DNA of 49,744 nucleotides from a virus: the IMG/VR virus record IMGVR_UViG_3300022591_000014, positions 1 to 49,744 of that record. One strand, 5' to 3'. The position numbers were made by a program, and so were the translations under genes. Positions 7,457 to 19,600 of this stretch are shown here, piece by piece; the first letter of the stretch is position 1; each line of letters opens with the position of its first letter. The notes under the pieces are model-generated. The model did no database searches, was not told the DNA's origin, and saw nothing but the letters and a program-made list of their open reading frames with translations.

Positions 7457-9977
7457 TTAATAGCTGGGCTACTAATTCTTTTAGTTGCGCGATTTCTGCT
7501 TTTAAAGCATCAATTTCGTCTGCGTTTTCTTTAACACCTTCTGCTAATAACGGTACTAATTTTTCGTACTGTACACTTAGATAGTTTTCACCTGATTTAG
7601 AATCACCGTTTTCGTCTACATCAAACCCTGCTAATCCAGTAGCTTCTGGTTGTACTGCGAATACATCTTGAGCTGAAAGACCAACACGTAATTGTCCTTC
7701 TTTGCCCTGTCCTAAACTTAGTGCTAGTTCGCTTGCTGTATAAACGAACCCGTTTAATTTACGAATCTTAGCAACGGCATCGGTAATAGGAGCAACTACG
7801 TTCTTAAGTCTAATATCAGAATAGTTAGTGTATGCGTCGCCTGTTACGTATAAAATACCGTTTACTTGAACAGCGCCGGTACCGTTTGATTGTAGGTTCA
7901 ACGTACCTGTACGATACATATACCATTCACCGGTTCCAGATCCTGTAATTCTTGTACCAGTTGCGTTACTATAATTACCAAAGTATATACCTGCACCTGA
8001 TGTCATGTTAATGTCACCTGATCCACTAACTGCTAAACATACACCAGAACCCGGTGTACCACCGTTAGATAAAGTTAGTGCGCCACCTAGTGGACCAGTA
8101 ATTGCGTGTGTGGTTCCACCGTTAGTAATTGTTAACTGTGTTCCTGCTAATGTTGTAAAGTTACCAGAGTTGGCTGTAGTAGCACCAACTGTACCGTTAT
8201 GAGGACCTAAGAATCCGCCGGCAGTTAAAATACCACTACTTGGGTTATATTGTAAGTGACTACTATCAACATATTCTGTAGTAATTGTTCCACTTACTGA
8301 GTTTGTAAACACTGGGTAATAAACGGCATTGGTTGTAATATTGGCAATGGTCATCGCTGCCTGTGCCCACTGTAAACCAGTACCAGTTGACTGTAAGAAA
8401 TAACCACTAGTACCTGCCGAGCCACCAATATATAGCGCACCGCCTAATGTTAATCCACTAGCTATACTTGCGCCACCACTAACTGCCAAGGCACCTGTAC
8501 CAGCAGTACCGTTGGCTGCAGTTGTTGCTGGAATACTTGCGTTACCACTACCGTCAAAACTCATACGAATGTTACCAGCGCCGTCTGAAACAATAACTGC
8601 GTTATTAACTGCTCCAGAACCAGTTGCTCCGCCGATAATAACTACGTTAGCTTGACCAGCTAGTGCGTTACCAGCACCATATCCAATAACAGTATTTTGA
8701 TAGCCGCCGGCAATATTGTTACCTGCGTTATAACCAATAGCAACGTTATTATAGCCGCCTGTTACGTTTGCTAGAGCATAGTAACCGATACCAGTATTTG
8801 CGTAGAATCCACCGTTACCTAATCCCATCGCACGATAACCGATGGCGGTGTTGTTAGTCATTGCGGTATTGTTAACGCTGTACATTGATTGATAACCAAT
8901 CGCAGTATTTGCTCCACCAGTTGCTTGTTGAAGCAACATAGCTTGGTAACCAATTACAGTATTTTGTCCTGCTGATGTTAATGCGTTACCTGCTTGGTAA
9001 CCAATTAATGAATTTGAACCACCAGTTAATAAGTTTGCGCCGGCGGCATTACCAACAACGGTGTTTGAACTAATGTTTGCAGATCCTGTACCAATACGTA
9101 CTCCGCTGTGATAAGCATCTCCAGCAGTAACAATACCGCCACCTGCACTAATACCACCGTAAGTAATAATTGCGCCAGTACCTGTGGATGCTGTTCCGCT
9201 TGCTACGGTAATTGCTGTTGATTGAGGAACTACAATACCGGTAGCACTAACACTTAATCCCATAAGTTGCGTAGCAATAGATGCCGCTGACTGACTTGCG
9301 GCCGATACGTTAAATGTTAAAGTACCGCCAATTAGTTGTACCTGTGCGTTATAACCAGTACCACTTACATAAGTTGTACCTACGTTATTATAACTGTTAA
9401 AACCAATACCTAGAGGATATGTACTTGCGCCAACTTGTAATGCTACTGCCTGTGAATTACCTGCGTTATAAAAATAGCCTGCCACATTAGTAGAGGTATT
9501 AACTGTAATGCCGTATGTAGATCCTGCGCCGCCAACACCTAAGTTAGCGTTCATGGCAAATGAGCCACCGATGTTTAAGTTTCCTGAAACACCTACACCG
9601 CCTAAAATTTGTAAGGCGCCTGTTGTTGTATTTGATGATGCGGCATTGTTACCTAGATAAACTGTACCTTGATACTTGGCAATATTAATTGAACCAGTGT
9701 CAAATATTTCAATGCTAGGTATACCTGATCTATCTGTTTGCGACCATAATGTATTTGCGCCACCTGATCCGCTACTTGGACCGTCTTGAATTAACTGAGC
9801 TTGTCCGTAACCTAGAGCAGGTCCTTCGTTTGAAACAGCACCTGTATCTAAAACACGGATATAAGTTGATGCTGAGGTCGACGCAGTGGCACCAGTAAAC
9901 CTAATTGTAGGTTCGCTTGCGCCTAGTCCTATAGGACCTTGCGGTGTTATAACTATATTGCGATCAGTAAGTGCCAT
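7452..9977 (-). CDS. Tail fibre with YadA-like head repeats and S74 intramolecular chaperone
   Basis: An 841-aa fibre. Residues about 1-300 contain two or three copies of the TTGALQILGGVGVSGNLNIGG type fibre repeat. Residues about 305-450 hold a run of NTAIGYQSM / NTGIGYYAL / NVAIGYNAG / NTVIGYGAG repeats, the signature of a trimeric left-handed beta-roll as in YadA-type adhesins. The end is a Peptidase_S74 chaperone domain: YSDIRLKNVV starts it (Ser720), followed by RVGLSAQDVFAVQPEA and a short C-terminal coiled coil (EIDALKAEIAQLKELVAQL). In characterised S74 proteins this domain directs trimer folding and is released by self-cleavage just before the Ser of the SD-x-R-x-K motif, so cleavage near residue 719/720 is predicted. 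A TATAAATA box lies upstream. Confidence 0.88.
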   Translation of the reverse strand: MALTDRNIVITPQGPIGLGASEPTIRFTGATASTSASTYIRVLDTGAVSNEGPALGYGQAQLIQDGPSSGSGGANTLWSQTDRSGIPSIEIFDTGSINIAKYQGTVYLGNNAASSNTTTGALQILGGVGVSGNLNIGGSFAMNANLGVGGAGSTYGITVNTSTNVAGYFYNAGNSQAVALQVGASTYPLGIGFNSYNNVGTTYVSGTGYNAQVQLIGGTLTFNVSAASQSAASIATQLMGLSVSATGIVVPQSTAITVASGTASTGTGAIITYGGISAGGGIVTAGDAYHSGVRIGTGSANISSNTVVGNAAGANLLTGGSNSLIGYQAGNALTSAGQNTVIGYQAMLLQQATGGANTAIGYQSMYSVNNTAMTNNTAIGYRAMGLGNGGFYANTGIGYYALANVTGGYNNVAIGYNAGNNIAGGYQNTVIGYGAGNALAGQANVVIIGGATGSGAVNNAVIVSDGAGNIRMSFDGSGNASIPATTAANGTAGTGALAVSGGASIASGLTLGGALYIGGSAGTSGYFLQSTGTGLQWAQAAMTIANITTNAVYYPVFTNSVSGTITTEYVDSSHLQYNPSSGILTAGGFLGPHNGTVGATTANSGNFTTLAGTQLTITNGGTTHAITGPLGGALTLSNGGTPGSGVCLAVSGSGDINMTSGAGIYFGNYSNATGTRITGSGTGEWYMYRTGTLNLQSNGTGAVQVNGILYVTGDAYTNYSDIRLKNVVAPITDAVAKIRKLNGFVYTASELALSLGQGKEGQLRVGLSAQDVFAVQPEATGLAGFDVDENGDSKSGENYLSVQYEKLVPLLAEGVKENADEIDALKAEIAQLKELVAQLLK

Positions 9978-9999
9978 CTCGTTGTTCCATTATTCCTAA

Positions 10000-10007
10000 T
10001 ATTTATA
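10000..10007 (-). promoter_or_regulatory. Candidate T4-type late promoter TATAAATA
   Basis: The minus strand carries TATAAATA, an exact match to the T4 late promoter box, 23 bases upstream of the ATG at 9977. It overlaps the stop codon of the LamG-type gene, so the transcript would begin in the short intergenic gap and serve the S74 fibre gene. Confidence 0.6.
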
Positions 10008-10662
10008 ATCCAAAACTTGAGCGATAAGCGTTGAATACAGTTTTAATTTCTGTAGCACTTAACGCACGGCTGTAAAACAATGATGGTCCTATGCTACCTG
10101 TCATCGGTCCAGAATATATACCAATCTGGAATGTCGAGTTGATGCTAGCAGATCCTGCTTTAGTTGCGGTGTTGTCTAAGTTACCATTATAGTAAATTGA
10201 ACTAGTTCCGCTACCACCTGCTGATCCAGTACCGCTAAATGTTCCAGCCCACATTGCCCAAGTATTTGCTTGGAATGTTTGATTGCTTGATAAATCGCCA
10301 CCTGTTAGATATGTTTCCCAACGCATTGTTGTTGCGCCGCCCATATAAAAGTTCGCAGTATTACTACCACTAGTAAAACCAAAACTTCCACCAGTTGGGT
10401 TAGTACTAGTTAAGTTCAACCATTGGATAACTGTATAACCAGATCCTAAAGTTAAGTTGTAACTAGCATTACTGATAATAGTACCTGCCGCGGCATTGAC
10501 CCAGTAACCACCAGAGTAAGTAATACCACTCAAAGTTAGTGCGGTATTGTCCATTTGATTAATGGCGGCTGTACCAGATCCAGGATAACATTTGACGTTA
10601 CGAGGATCGGCCATCAGCTGTAGGCCGCTTAGGGGTATGTATGTTCCGTTAATGACTGCCAT
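10003..10662 (-). CDS. LamG/concanavalin-like lectin-fold structural protein
   Basis: A 219-aa protein with the pattern of a concanavalin-A-like (LamG/Laminin_G_3) jelly roll. After an N-terminal linker come YTVIQWLNLTS, FYMGGATTMRWETYL, NTWAMWAGTFSG, SSIYYNGNLDN and the characteristic closing segment GPSLFYSRALSATEIKTVFN. In phages such domains usually decorate fibres and bind carbohydrate. The start at 10662 lies one base after the stop of the 4458-aa giant protein, with AAGGAAT as Shine-Dalgarno inside the end of that gene, so the two are likely co-translated. No catalytic residues are evident; binding rather than hydrolysis is expected. Confidence 0.78.
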   Translation of the reverse strand: MAVINGTYIPLSGLQLMADPRNVKCYPGSGTAAINQMDNTALTLSGITYSGGYWVNAAAGTIISNASYNLTLGSGYTVIQWLNLTSTNPTGGSFGFTSGSNTANFYMGGATTMRWETYLTGGDLSSNQTFQANTWAMWAGTFSGTGSAGGSGTSSIYYNGNLDNTATKAGSASINSTFQIGIYSGPMTGSIGPSLFYSRALSATEIKTVFNAYRSSFGL

Positions 10663-10663
10663 A

Positions 10664-13600
10664 TTATTCCTTATGCTCCACGTCTAATTTTTTAATATCT
10701 TTACGTTCTGCCCATACTACGTAGAAGCAGTTAATCTTAGCGCCAATTAAATTTGAATTTCCTACAACAACTTTATTGTCACCAATTGATTCTACAAATA
10801 GTTTTTGATGGTATCCAATTGGTGTTAAGTCAACTGTAATAGTATCTTCATCAACCAATTCTGTCCAGTACTCTGGAAGTTCAATTGTATTAGACGCGGT
10901 TAATTTGCCACGAACGTAAACACCATTCTCTGGACCTTCTAAAGAACCGTATTGTAACTTGTAACCTTCTTTAGTTGGGTGATCGATTAAGAAGCTCTTA
11001 GCTGTAGCGTATAATGTACCACCAACATAAATGTTACCACCAACTCCAATACCACCGTTAGTAATTACTAAAGCACCAGTAGTTGTACTTGTTGAGTTTG
11101 TAGCATTGTTTAGGGTAAAGGAGTTAGCACTTGTACCACCCCAATACGTCATAATGTTTGCTTGAGTTACAACGGTACTTCCGCCAACTGTTGCTGTATT
11201 AGCAACATATAAGCTACCACCTGAGTAAACGTGTGCCGCAGGAGTTACTGCCGCCGCTGTTGTTGGAACATACGCACCTGGATAGTAACCTGGCTCTGCT
11301 TGAATACCGTAACAGTAAACACCAAATCCTGCGCTACCTGAGAACAAGCTCAATGTACCACCAATGCTTGTATCACCGCCTAGTGCTGTGTAAGCGCCAA
11401 CGGCTGTTGCTGTTGCTGTCTGAGGTGCCCATACTGTTACAGAACAACGGTACCAAACCGCACTACCTTGTAAGTAAGGTATTGGGTCAATACGTGCTGT
11501 TACTGGATATGTTACACCTGCTGTACTTGCTACAGCTCCAGTTGATAAGTTAAACCATGCCGCATGACTTGTACCGCCAACAGTAATGTTTAAAATACTG
11601 TATGTACGATCAGCTGCCGCCATGTATGCGCTAACTGTTACTGGACCTGATTGATTAATTGTCTGCTGGATATAGTGGTTACCACTTGCGCCAGTTTCAA
11701 TAATCTTACTACCGTTTAGTGTACCGTCTGGACTTGTTGTAGAACCAGCTTGATATGTACCGTTAAACTTGCTCCAGTTAGCCTGTGAGTAGTCTGAACT
11801 GTAAACTAATAAGTTTCCACCTTGAGAATATTGTCCGTTGCTTACTGATGCGCCACCAGACTCAATATTATTTTGTGCTTGGACACTTGCTGAACCGTCC
11901 ATAAACGCACGGCCAACAACAACTGGACCACCAACAAACAAGTCTTTACCAATACCAGCACCACCAACAGTTGTTAAGCCACCTGTTAATGTTGAGAAGC
12001 TGATTGTCGCTGTATAGACGTTAATGTACGGAGTACTTGTTGAAGTACCACCACCGCCACCAGATCCACCAGAACCAACTAATGTACCGTTAGCGTAAAT
12101 GTTGCGAGCGTAAATGTCGCCTTGTACACCTAAGCCACCTGTAATTTGTACTGCGCCTGTTAGTGTACTTGTTGCTGATGTAGCATTTGTAAACTGAGCA
12201 ACGCCAGTAACTGTTGCGGCCTGTAAGTTTGCTGAACCGACAGTATTTAAAGTACCGCCAATCCAAACGTTACCACCAATGCCTGCTCCGCCGTTAACAA
12301 TTTGTAGTGCGCCAGTAATTGTGCTAGATGCTTGAGTAGCATTATTAATTTTTACAATACTTGGAGTATTGATAGTGCCTAACGCATTACCAATATTCAT
12401 TGTTGTTGCGGCACCAGCAATGTTTACAGTAGTTGCTGTTGAGTTAACAATATTAAATGTTGTTTGATCAGTACTAATTGTACCAACTGTATTAACTGCT
12501 AGACCGTTAGTAGTAATTAGACCAGCGGCTTGTACTGTGCTACCAAATATAGCATTACCGCCAACTCCTAAACCACCGTTAGTAATTACTACTGCGGCTG
12601 TCGTTGTTGAACTTGCTAGGGTAGCATTAATATGATTTGTAGTACCGCTAATTGTTAAGTTACCGGCGGCAGTTAATGTACCACCAACATATAACTGTTT
12701 AGATATACCAACACCACCAGTTGTATATAACGCACCAGAGCTTGTTGATCCGCTGTCTGTTGGATTAGCAATATATAACGGAGTAGAAATAGTACCGCCG
12801 TTGAACGCACCAGTGAATGCTCCAATGTTATTAGTTGTAACAATTTGGTATCCACCAATCCAGCTGTTAGCTTGTAGGTTAATACTGTAAGCACCAATAC
12901 CACCGGCAACTTGTAATGCGTTACCTGCGATAGTTGATGTATTGAATATTGCTGAACTGATTACAGTTGTACCTGTAAAGTTAGCAGTACCGCCAACGTT
13001 TAAGTTACCTTGAATACCAACACCACCGTATGTTACAATGCTACCGCTTTGTGTGCTGATACTTTGAGTAGCAGTACTAATCAATAATTGTGATCCACTA
13101 AAGCGAGCAACTTCATAATTGCTTTGTGAGCCAATTAATAAGTTTGAGTTGTAAGTCATTACAGCATCGCCTTGAGCGGCTGTTGGTAGGAAGTTACTTG
13201 CGGCGCCGGCTACACCAATACGCCAGTCTGCGTTAGAGCCTGTGCCTGTTCTTGTTAACTGAATATCAGCGTATTGTGAAATGTTATTAGTTAAGAAGAT
13301 ATGATCAGTGTTACCAGCACGTACATACATGTTACCACGTACATCTAGTTTAGCTAATAATCCACTAACTGCTCCAATACCAAAGTTACCTGAGGTATCA
13401 AACGCACCGCGAGCAACTTGTGATGTGCCGTTAGTTGTATAGAACCCTAAGTAACCATTTGATCCACTTAGCGCACCAACACCAGCACCACCTGCTGACA
13501 TCGATTGGTTAGCATTCATGAACGCAATACCGCTTGTTGCTATGCCAAATAAGTCACGGCCAACAGTCCAACGTGGGTTTGATTCAGTTGTTGCTATTTC

Positions 13601-16600
13601 ATAAATTGCGTTAGCGCCACCACCGTTAGTAATCTGTACACGTGAGTTATTGTATGCGCCAACGACAAAGTTGCCGTTAACTTCAAGTGCCTGGCCTGGA
13701 GTAGTTGTTTGAATACCAACGTTACCACCTAACCAAGTTGTACCACTTACGTTCAATATACCGCTTACACTTGCGCCACCTAATACTTGTAATGAACCAG
13801 AACCAGTTGTACCAATTGTACCAGAAGCATTAGCAGTAGAACCAACGTTTAAATATCCGCCAGCATAAATGTTACCACCAATACCTAAACCACCATTCTG
13901 TACAATTAATGCGCCAGTTGTAGTTGATACTGCTTGTGTTCCATTATTAATTGTTAGTGCGGCATTAATTGTACCACCACTAAAGTTATTAATATTAGCC
14001 GCAGTTACAATTGGGCTTCCGTTAATCCAACCTTCTGTAGTTAAGTAGATTGAACGTGCGCCAATTCCACCTGTTACTTGTAATGCGTTATTAGCAATAG
14101 TCGATGTGCTGTATGCTGAACTAGCAATAGTAGCACTTGATCCAACTTGTAACTGTTTAGCAATTGCCGCACCACCTGCTGTTACAATAGAACCAGTTGT
14201 TAAACTTGTAGCATCAGTTGTAGTTGTTTCAATAATAGCATTGTTTACATAACCACCATTGTAAGCATAACCACCAATGTTAGCCGCAGTAATAATCTGA
14301 CTGTTATTGATATAACCAGCACCGCTGATGTTTAAGTACTGAGCACCAATACCGCCTGGTGTGTAAATTGCGTTGTTTGTAATTGTTGTTAAGCTGAATA
14401 ATGTGCTTTGTACAGTTGCCGAACTTCCAACTACTAAGTTCTTAGCAATACCAACACCGCCTAATGTTTGTAAAGCGCCAGTTGTTGTGCTTGAAGCATC
14501 TGTAGTACTTTGAATTCTAGAATTCAATACATATTCAGTGTTCCACGGATTTGTAGAACTACCTAAACTCCAACCGCCTGCTGTTGAAGGAATAATGTTG
14601 CCTTGTGATTGCCAAGCACTTACACCGTCAAATAATAAACTAGCGAACGGAGTAGTTGTGTTTCCAACTGCGATGCCTGAACTTACTGCGGCAGCCGCAT
14701 TTGGAGCGCCTGCGCTTAGGTAAAGTACTTTGTCGCCTGTTTGAATATTTGTAGAATTTAGGAATGTTTGTGTACCGTCTACGTATAAATCACCAGTAGC
14801 ATGAATACTTCCGCCTACATATAAATCGCCACCAATACCAACGCCGCCTACTACTGTAAGTGCTCCGCTGTTTGTGCTTACGCTTGGAGAATTATTACTT
14901 AAATTTAACTGACTAGCAATAGTACCGCCAGAGAAGCTGTTAATTGTAGCCGCTGTTACGATTGGTGATCCATTAATCCAACCACTTTGTGCTAGGTATA
15001 ATGTTTGCGCACCAATACCGCCATTAGGTAATTGTAATGCGTTACCTGTAATTGTACCAGTATTACTTGCGGTCTTGTTGATCCAAGTTGTACCAGCAAT
15101 ATAAGCGCCACCTTGTGATATCTGTAATGCTCCAAATCCTGGACCAGTAGTATCAGACGTTGTTGAAATTGTTACAGTACCGCCAATAGTTAACGGATTC
15201 AATGCCGCATTAATATTTGTAGCAGTAATGTTTGTAGCAATTAAATTACCGTAGAAGTTTTGACCAGCAAAAATATTACCGTATGCCGCAATACCACCAA
15301 TAGTTCTAATAGCGCCAGTTACAGAGCTAACTGCTTGTGTAGTTGTGTTTACATACAACGGTGAAGTAATTGTTCCACCGTTAAATTGGTAACTGTTGAT
15401 AGTTGCCGCAGTAATAATTGGACTGTTATTAATCCAACCTGCTGTAGCTACACGTAAGTAACCTACACTTGCTCCGCCTACTACTTGTAAGGCATTGCCA
15501 AGTGATGTTGCTGTATTGAACGAATTACTTGTGATATAACCTGTTAATGATTGTACTCCACCTGCGGCAACAAAGTTACCACTGGATGTAAAGCGAGCCC
15601 ATTCAGTTACTGTATTTGTACCTAAGTTGTCTACGTCTGGGAATGTACCGCCAGCAAATACTAATGGCTGAGCTGACCCGTACTGTGTTGTACCAGCAGT
15701 AATCCAGTTTTCAAAACTTGCGCCACTATTATTAGAAATTTGAACAATATCTAATCTTGGAATATCTGCGGAAATAATTGTATTCCATAGACTTGATTTT
15801 AAGCTCAACAAGTTAGATACTGTGTTGACGCTCCATGCTGGGCTGTTGCCAGTTTGTAAATCAATACCGTATGCTGGAGTTGTAGTGCCAACACCAAAGT
15901 TCTTGTTGGCCGCAAAACGTCCAACTTCGCCTTTATTAATAATAAATGCTAAAGGTTGAGCAGTATTATTTGAACCTAACTGAATTGATGTTAATCCAGT
16001 ATCCGGACCAAAATATCCATCAGCAGTAAATGTAGGATCAATAAAGTTTAATGATCCGCCTGACCAAATATTTCCACCAACACCTAAACCACCATTGATA
16101 ACTCTTAACGCACCTGTTACTGTGCTAGTTGCTTGTGTTGGATCACTAACTGCTAGTGGGTTATTAATAGTACCACCAGAGAAGCTGTTAATAGTTGCCG
16201 CAGTAATTACCGGACTACCGTTAACCCATGCTTGGTTCGCCACACGTAAGTAACCAAAGCTACCGCCGCCGACTACATTTAATGCGTTGCCTGCCGCAGT
16301 TGCGGTATTAGCTACGTTTGAAGTAATTGTAGCAGTTGTAATTGATGCTGTAGTTGCTACAAGGCCTTTGCTAAATGTTGCTGTGCTCTGGAATGTACTT
16401 GTACCACCTACGTTTAAGTATTGGCCTAACCATAAGTTACCACCAATACCAGCACCACCATTAACAATCTGGAAAGCACCAGTAATTGTACTTGTTGCCT
16501 GTGTTGCAGAATTGATTGTAATTGGCTTGTTAATTGAACCACCGTTGAACGCATAGTTACCAATTGTAGCTGTTGTAATTACAATGCCACCGTTTACTGT

Positions 16601-19600
16601 TGCGATTGTATTAAACATCGCAGAGTCAGCATAGATACCACCACTTACTACTAACGCATTTGATGTGTTAGTTATTGTAGACTCTGATATGTTGTTGATG
16701 AATACTTGTCCACCAACGTTAATATTTTTACCTACTCCTAAGCCGCCAGTTAATACTAGTGACCCATTGTTATTAGCAGAAGAGTCAGTACCGCTTAAGA
16801 ATGTTACATCGTATCCGTGTGTAGCAGTTAAAATTGGACTGCCGTTAATCCACGCATCTGTACCAGCAACATTCAATTGTCCACCAATCCATGCGCCACC
16901 TACAGTAGTTAACGCATTTTGTGTATTTGTTAATGTGCTTGAGAATGTTGAACCTAGGTATAAGTTTCCTGCGCCAATACCACCAGCTACTTGTAACGCA
17001 CCAGATGATGTTGAAGTTGCGCTAGTGCCATTTTTAACAACACCGGCATTAACATAGAACGCACCCCACGCATTTGTTGCGGTACCTAAGAATAAACCAT
17101 TTTGACCAGGTACAAGGTTAACGCTTGACTGCCAAGAAGCATTACCATCAAATGTTAACTTAGCATAGTAACCTGTTGAAGGTCCAACTGTAATTCCAGA
17201 ACCTAAAGCGGCAAACGCTGTTACTGATGCTGTACTTACACCAATTGTCTTATCACCGGTTTGGATACTGTTTGAATTAATAATTGTTTGAGTACCGTCG
17301 ACATATAAATCGCCAACTAAGTGTAGGCTACCACCGATGTACATGTCTTTACCAACACCAACACCGCCTACTACTTGTAATGCTCCAGACTGTGTATTGA
17401 CTGCGTTTGTCTGATTAGTAATAATTAAACTGTTATTAATTGCGCCACCAGTAAAGCCATTCAATGTAGCAGTAGTAATAATTTGTGCGCCATTGATCCA
17501 ACCACTATTGCTTAGATATAATGTTTGTGCGCCAATGCCACCGTTACCTGCTTGGATAGCGTTGCCTGAGATTGTGCTTGTACTAGATAATGTTGAGTTA
17601 GCAATTACTGTACTGCCTGACATAACATCGCCAGCAATTAATGATATAATTGTTGCTGTGCTTGTTACAAATAAACTGCTGTCAATAATTGTACCAGTTG
17701 TGCCGCCAATGCCAGCACCTTTAATATAAACTGAGCCAATAGTTGCTGAAACAGCAACTCCCCATGCTCCGCTACTTGTGCTAGCAACACCCTGAATGTG
17801 AATTCCATCAGACGCTTGAATTAATAATTCGCCAGTGCCTGCGCCAACTATTGGAGCAATAACACCAGATGACTGAATAAGGTTTGGACCTGTTGGATTT
17901 TGTAAGTATACATTACCCATGTTCGCATAATATGCCGCCGCACTTACAGTCATTGGAGTATTGATTGGACCACCGGAATCAATACCAAAGAAGTTACCGC
18001 CAGCAACTACACCAGCAACACGTAAATTACCTAAAATTCCAACTCCACCGTCGACTACTAATGCGCCGTTATTATATGCGGTTGATGAGTTTGTATTTTG
18101 AATTAACGCAGTACCGTTTACAGTTAAGTTTGTTCCAACGTTAACGTTATGGCCTACATATAAGTTATAACCAATACCTGCGCCGCCCTTAACAATTAAC
18201 GCACCTGTTGTAGTACTTGAAGAATCAGTAGTATCTAATTCTGTTAGAGGGAAGTGTAATGGAGTTTGACCATCATATGTTCCGGCGTATGTTGATAAGT
18301 TACCGGTTGTAATAATTTTACTACCGTTAATCCAACCATCTGTTGTTAGGTATAATGATCTACCAGCAATGCCGCCAGCAGTCATTAAACTGTTACCGGC
18401 AATTGTTGATGTACTATAAACTGTGCTTGTTGAACTAGCAGTATCATAGTATAATGCTTTTACATATTCGCTTGCGAACCATGATGTAGCACTACCTAAG
18501 CCAATCGTATTATCAAACTTTGGTTGAATTCCAGCTGTTGTTATCCAGTTACCTGGGCTACCGCCATCATACAGGAATTCTGCCCATTGAGCATTTAGTT
18601 GGCTAGCATCTTTACCAATGATAATACCAGCGCCTGTTGAATTGATTGCGCTACCTGACAATGTACTTAGGTATAGAACTTTAGTACCGATGTCTGTGTA
18701 ATTACTATTAATGTATGTGCTTGTTCCAGCAATACTAATACTTCCACCAATGAATAAGTTTCCACCGATGGTTGCTCCGCCTGCTACTGTAAATGCGTTA
18801 GAGCTTGTGTTTGTAATGTTAAAGTTACCAGTAACTGCTGTAGAACTGCTGAACGCATTTCCTAAAGTTGCTGTAGTAACAATTTGTGCGCCGTTGATCC
18901 AACCGTTATCTTTTAGATAAAGTTCGTATGCGCCAATGCCACCTGCTACGCTTAATGCGTTGCCTGCGGTTGTTGCTGTGTTTACGCTACCATTATTGAT
19001 TGCGATAGCGGCAGTAGTTGAACCGCCACGTTGCGCAACAAGATCTAATGTATCGGTTGAGTTAATTGTAACAGTACCAGTTGACGCACTAACACTAATG
19101 CCAGTGCCGCCGGTTACACTTTGTACACCTAAGTTAACAATATTAATAGTAGCAGTTGTACCATTCTTTGTTACACTTGCGCCAATGTATGCGTCGGTAG
19201 TTGCTGTAATATTTGTTAATACAGAGCCACCACCTAATAGGTTTAAGTTGCCACCAACTGTTAAATTGCCACCAATGCCAACGCCGCCGTCAACAATTAA
19301 CGCACCAGTTTGTGTGCTAGTTGAAGATGCTGTTGATGTAATATGTAATGCGTTTGGAACAATACCGCCTAAACTTTGACCAATTGTCGCAGTTGTAACG
19401 ATTGCGCTTGTACCAATATAACCACCTTGTGCTAGGTATAATGTTTGTGCGCCAATTCCGCCGTTGATTGCTTGGAACGCATTGTTAGCAATAGATGAAG
19501 TACTAATAGCAGAACTTAATGATGTAAATGTTCCGCCAATATTTAAGTTGCCACCAATACCGGCACCACCGCCAACAGTCAACGCACCGCTATTTGTAGA

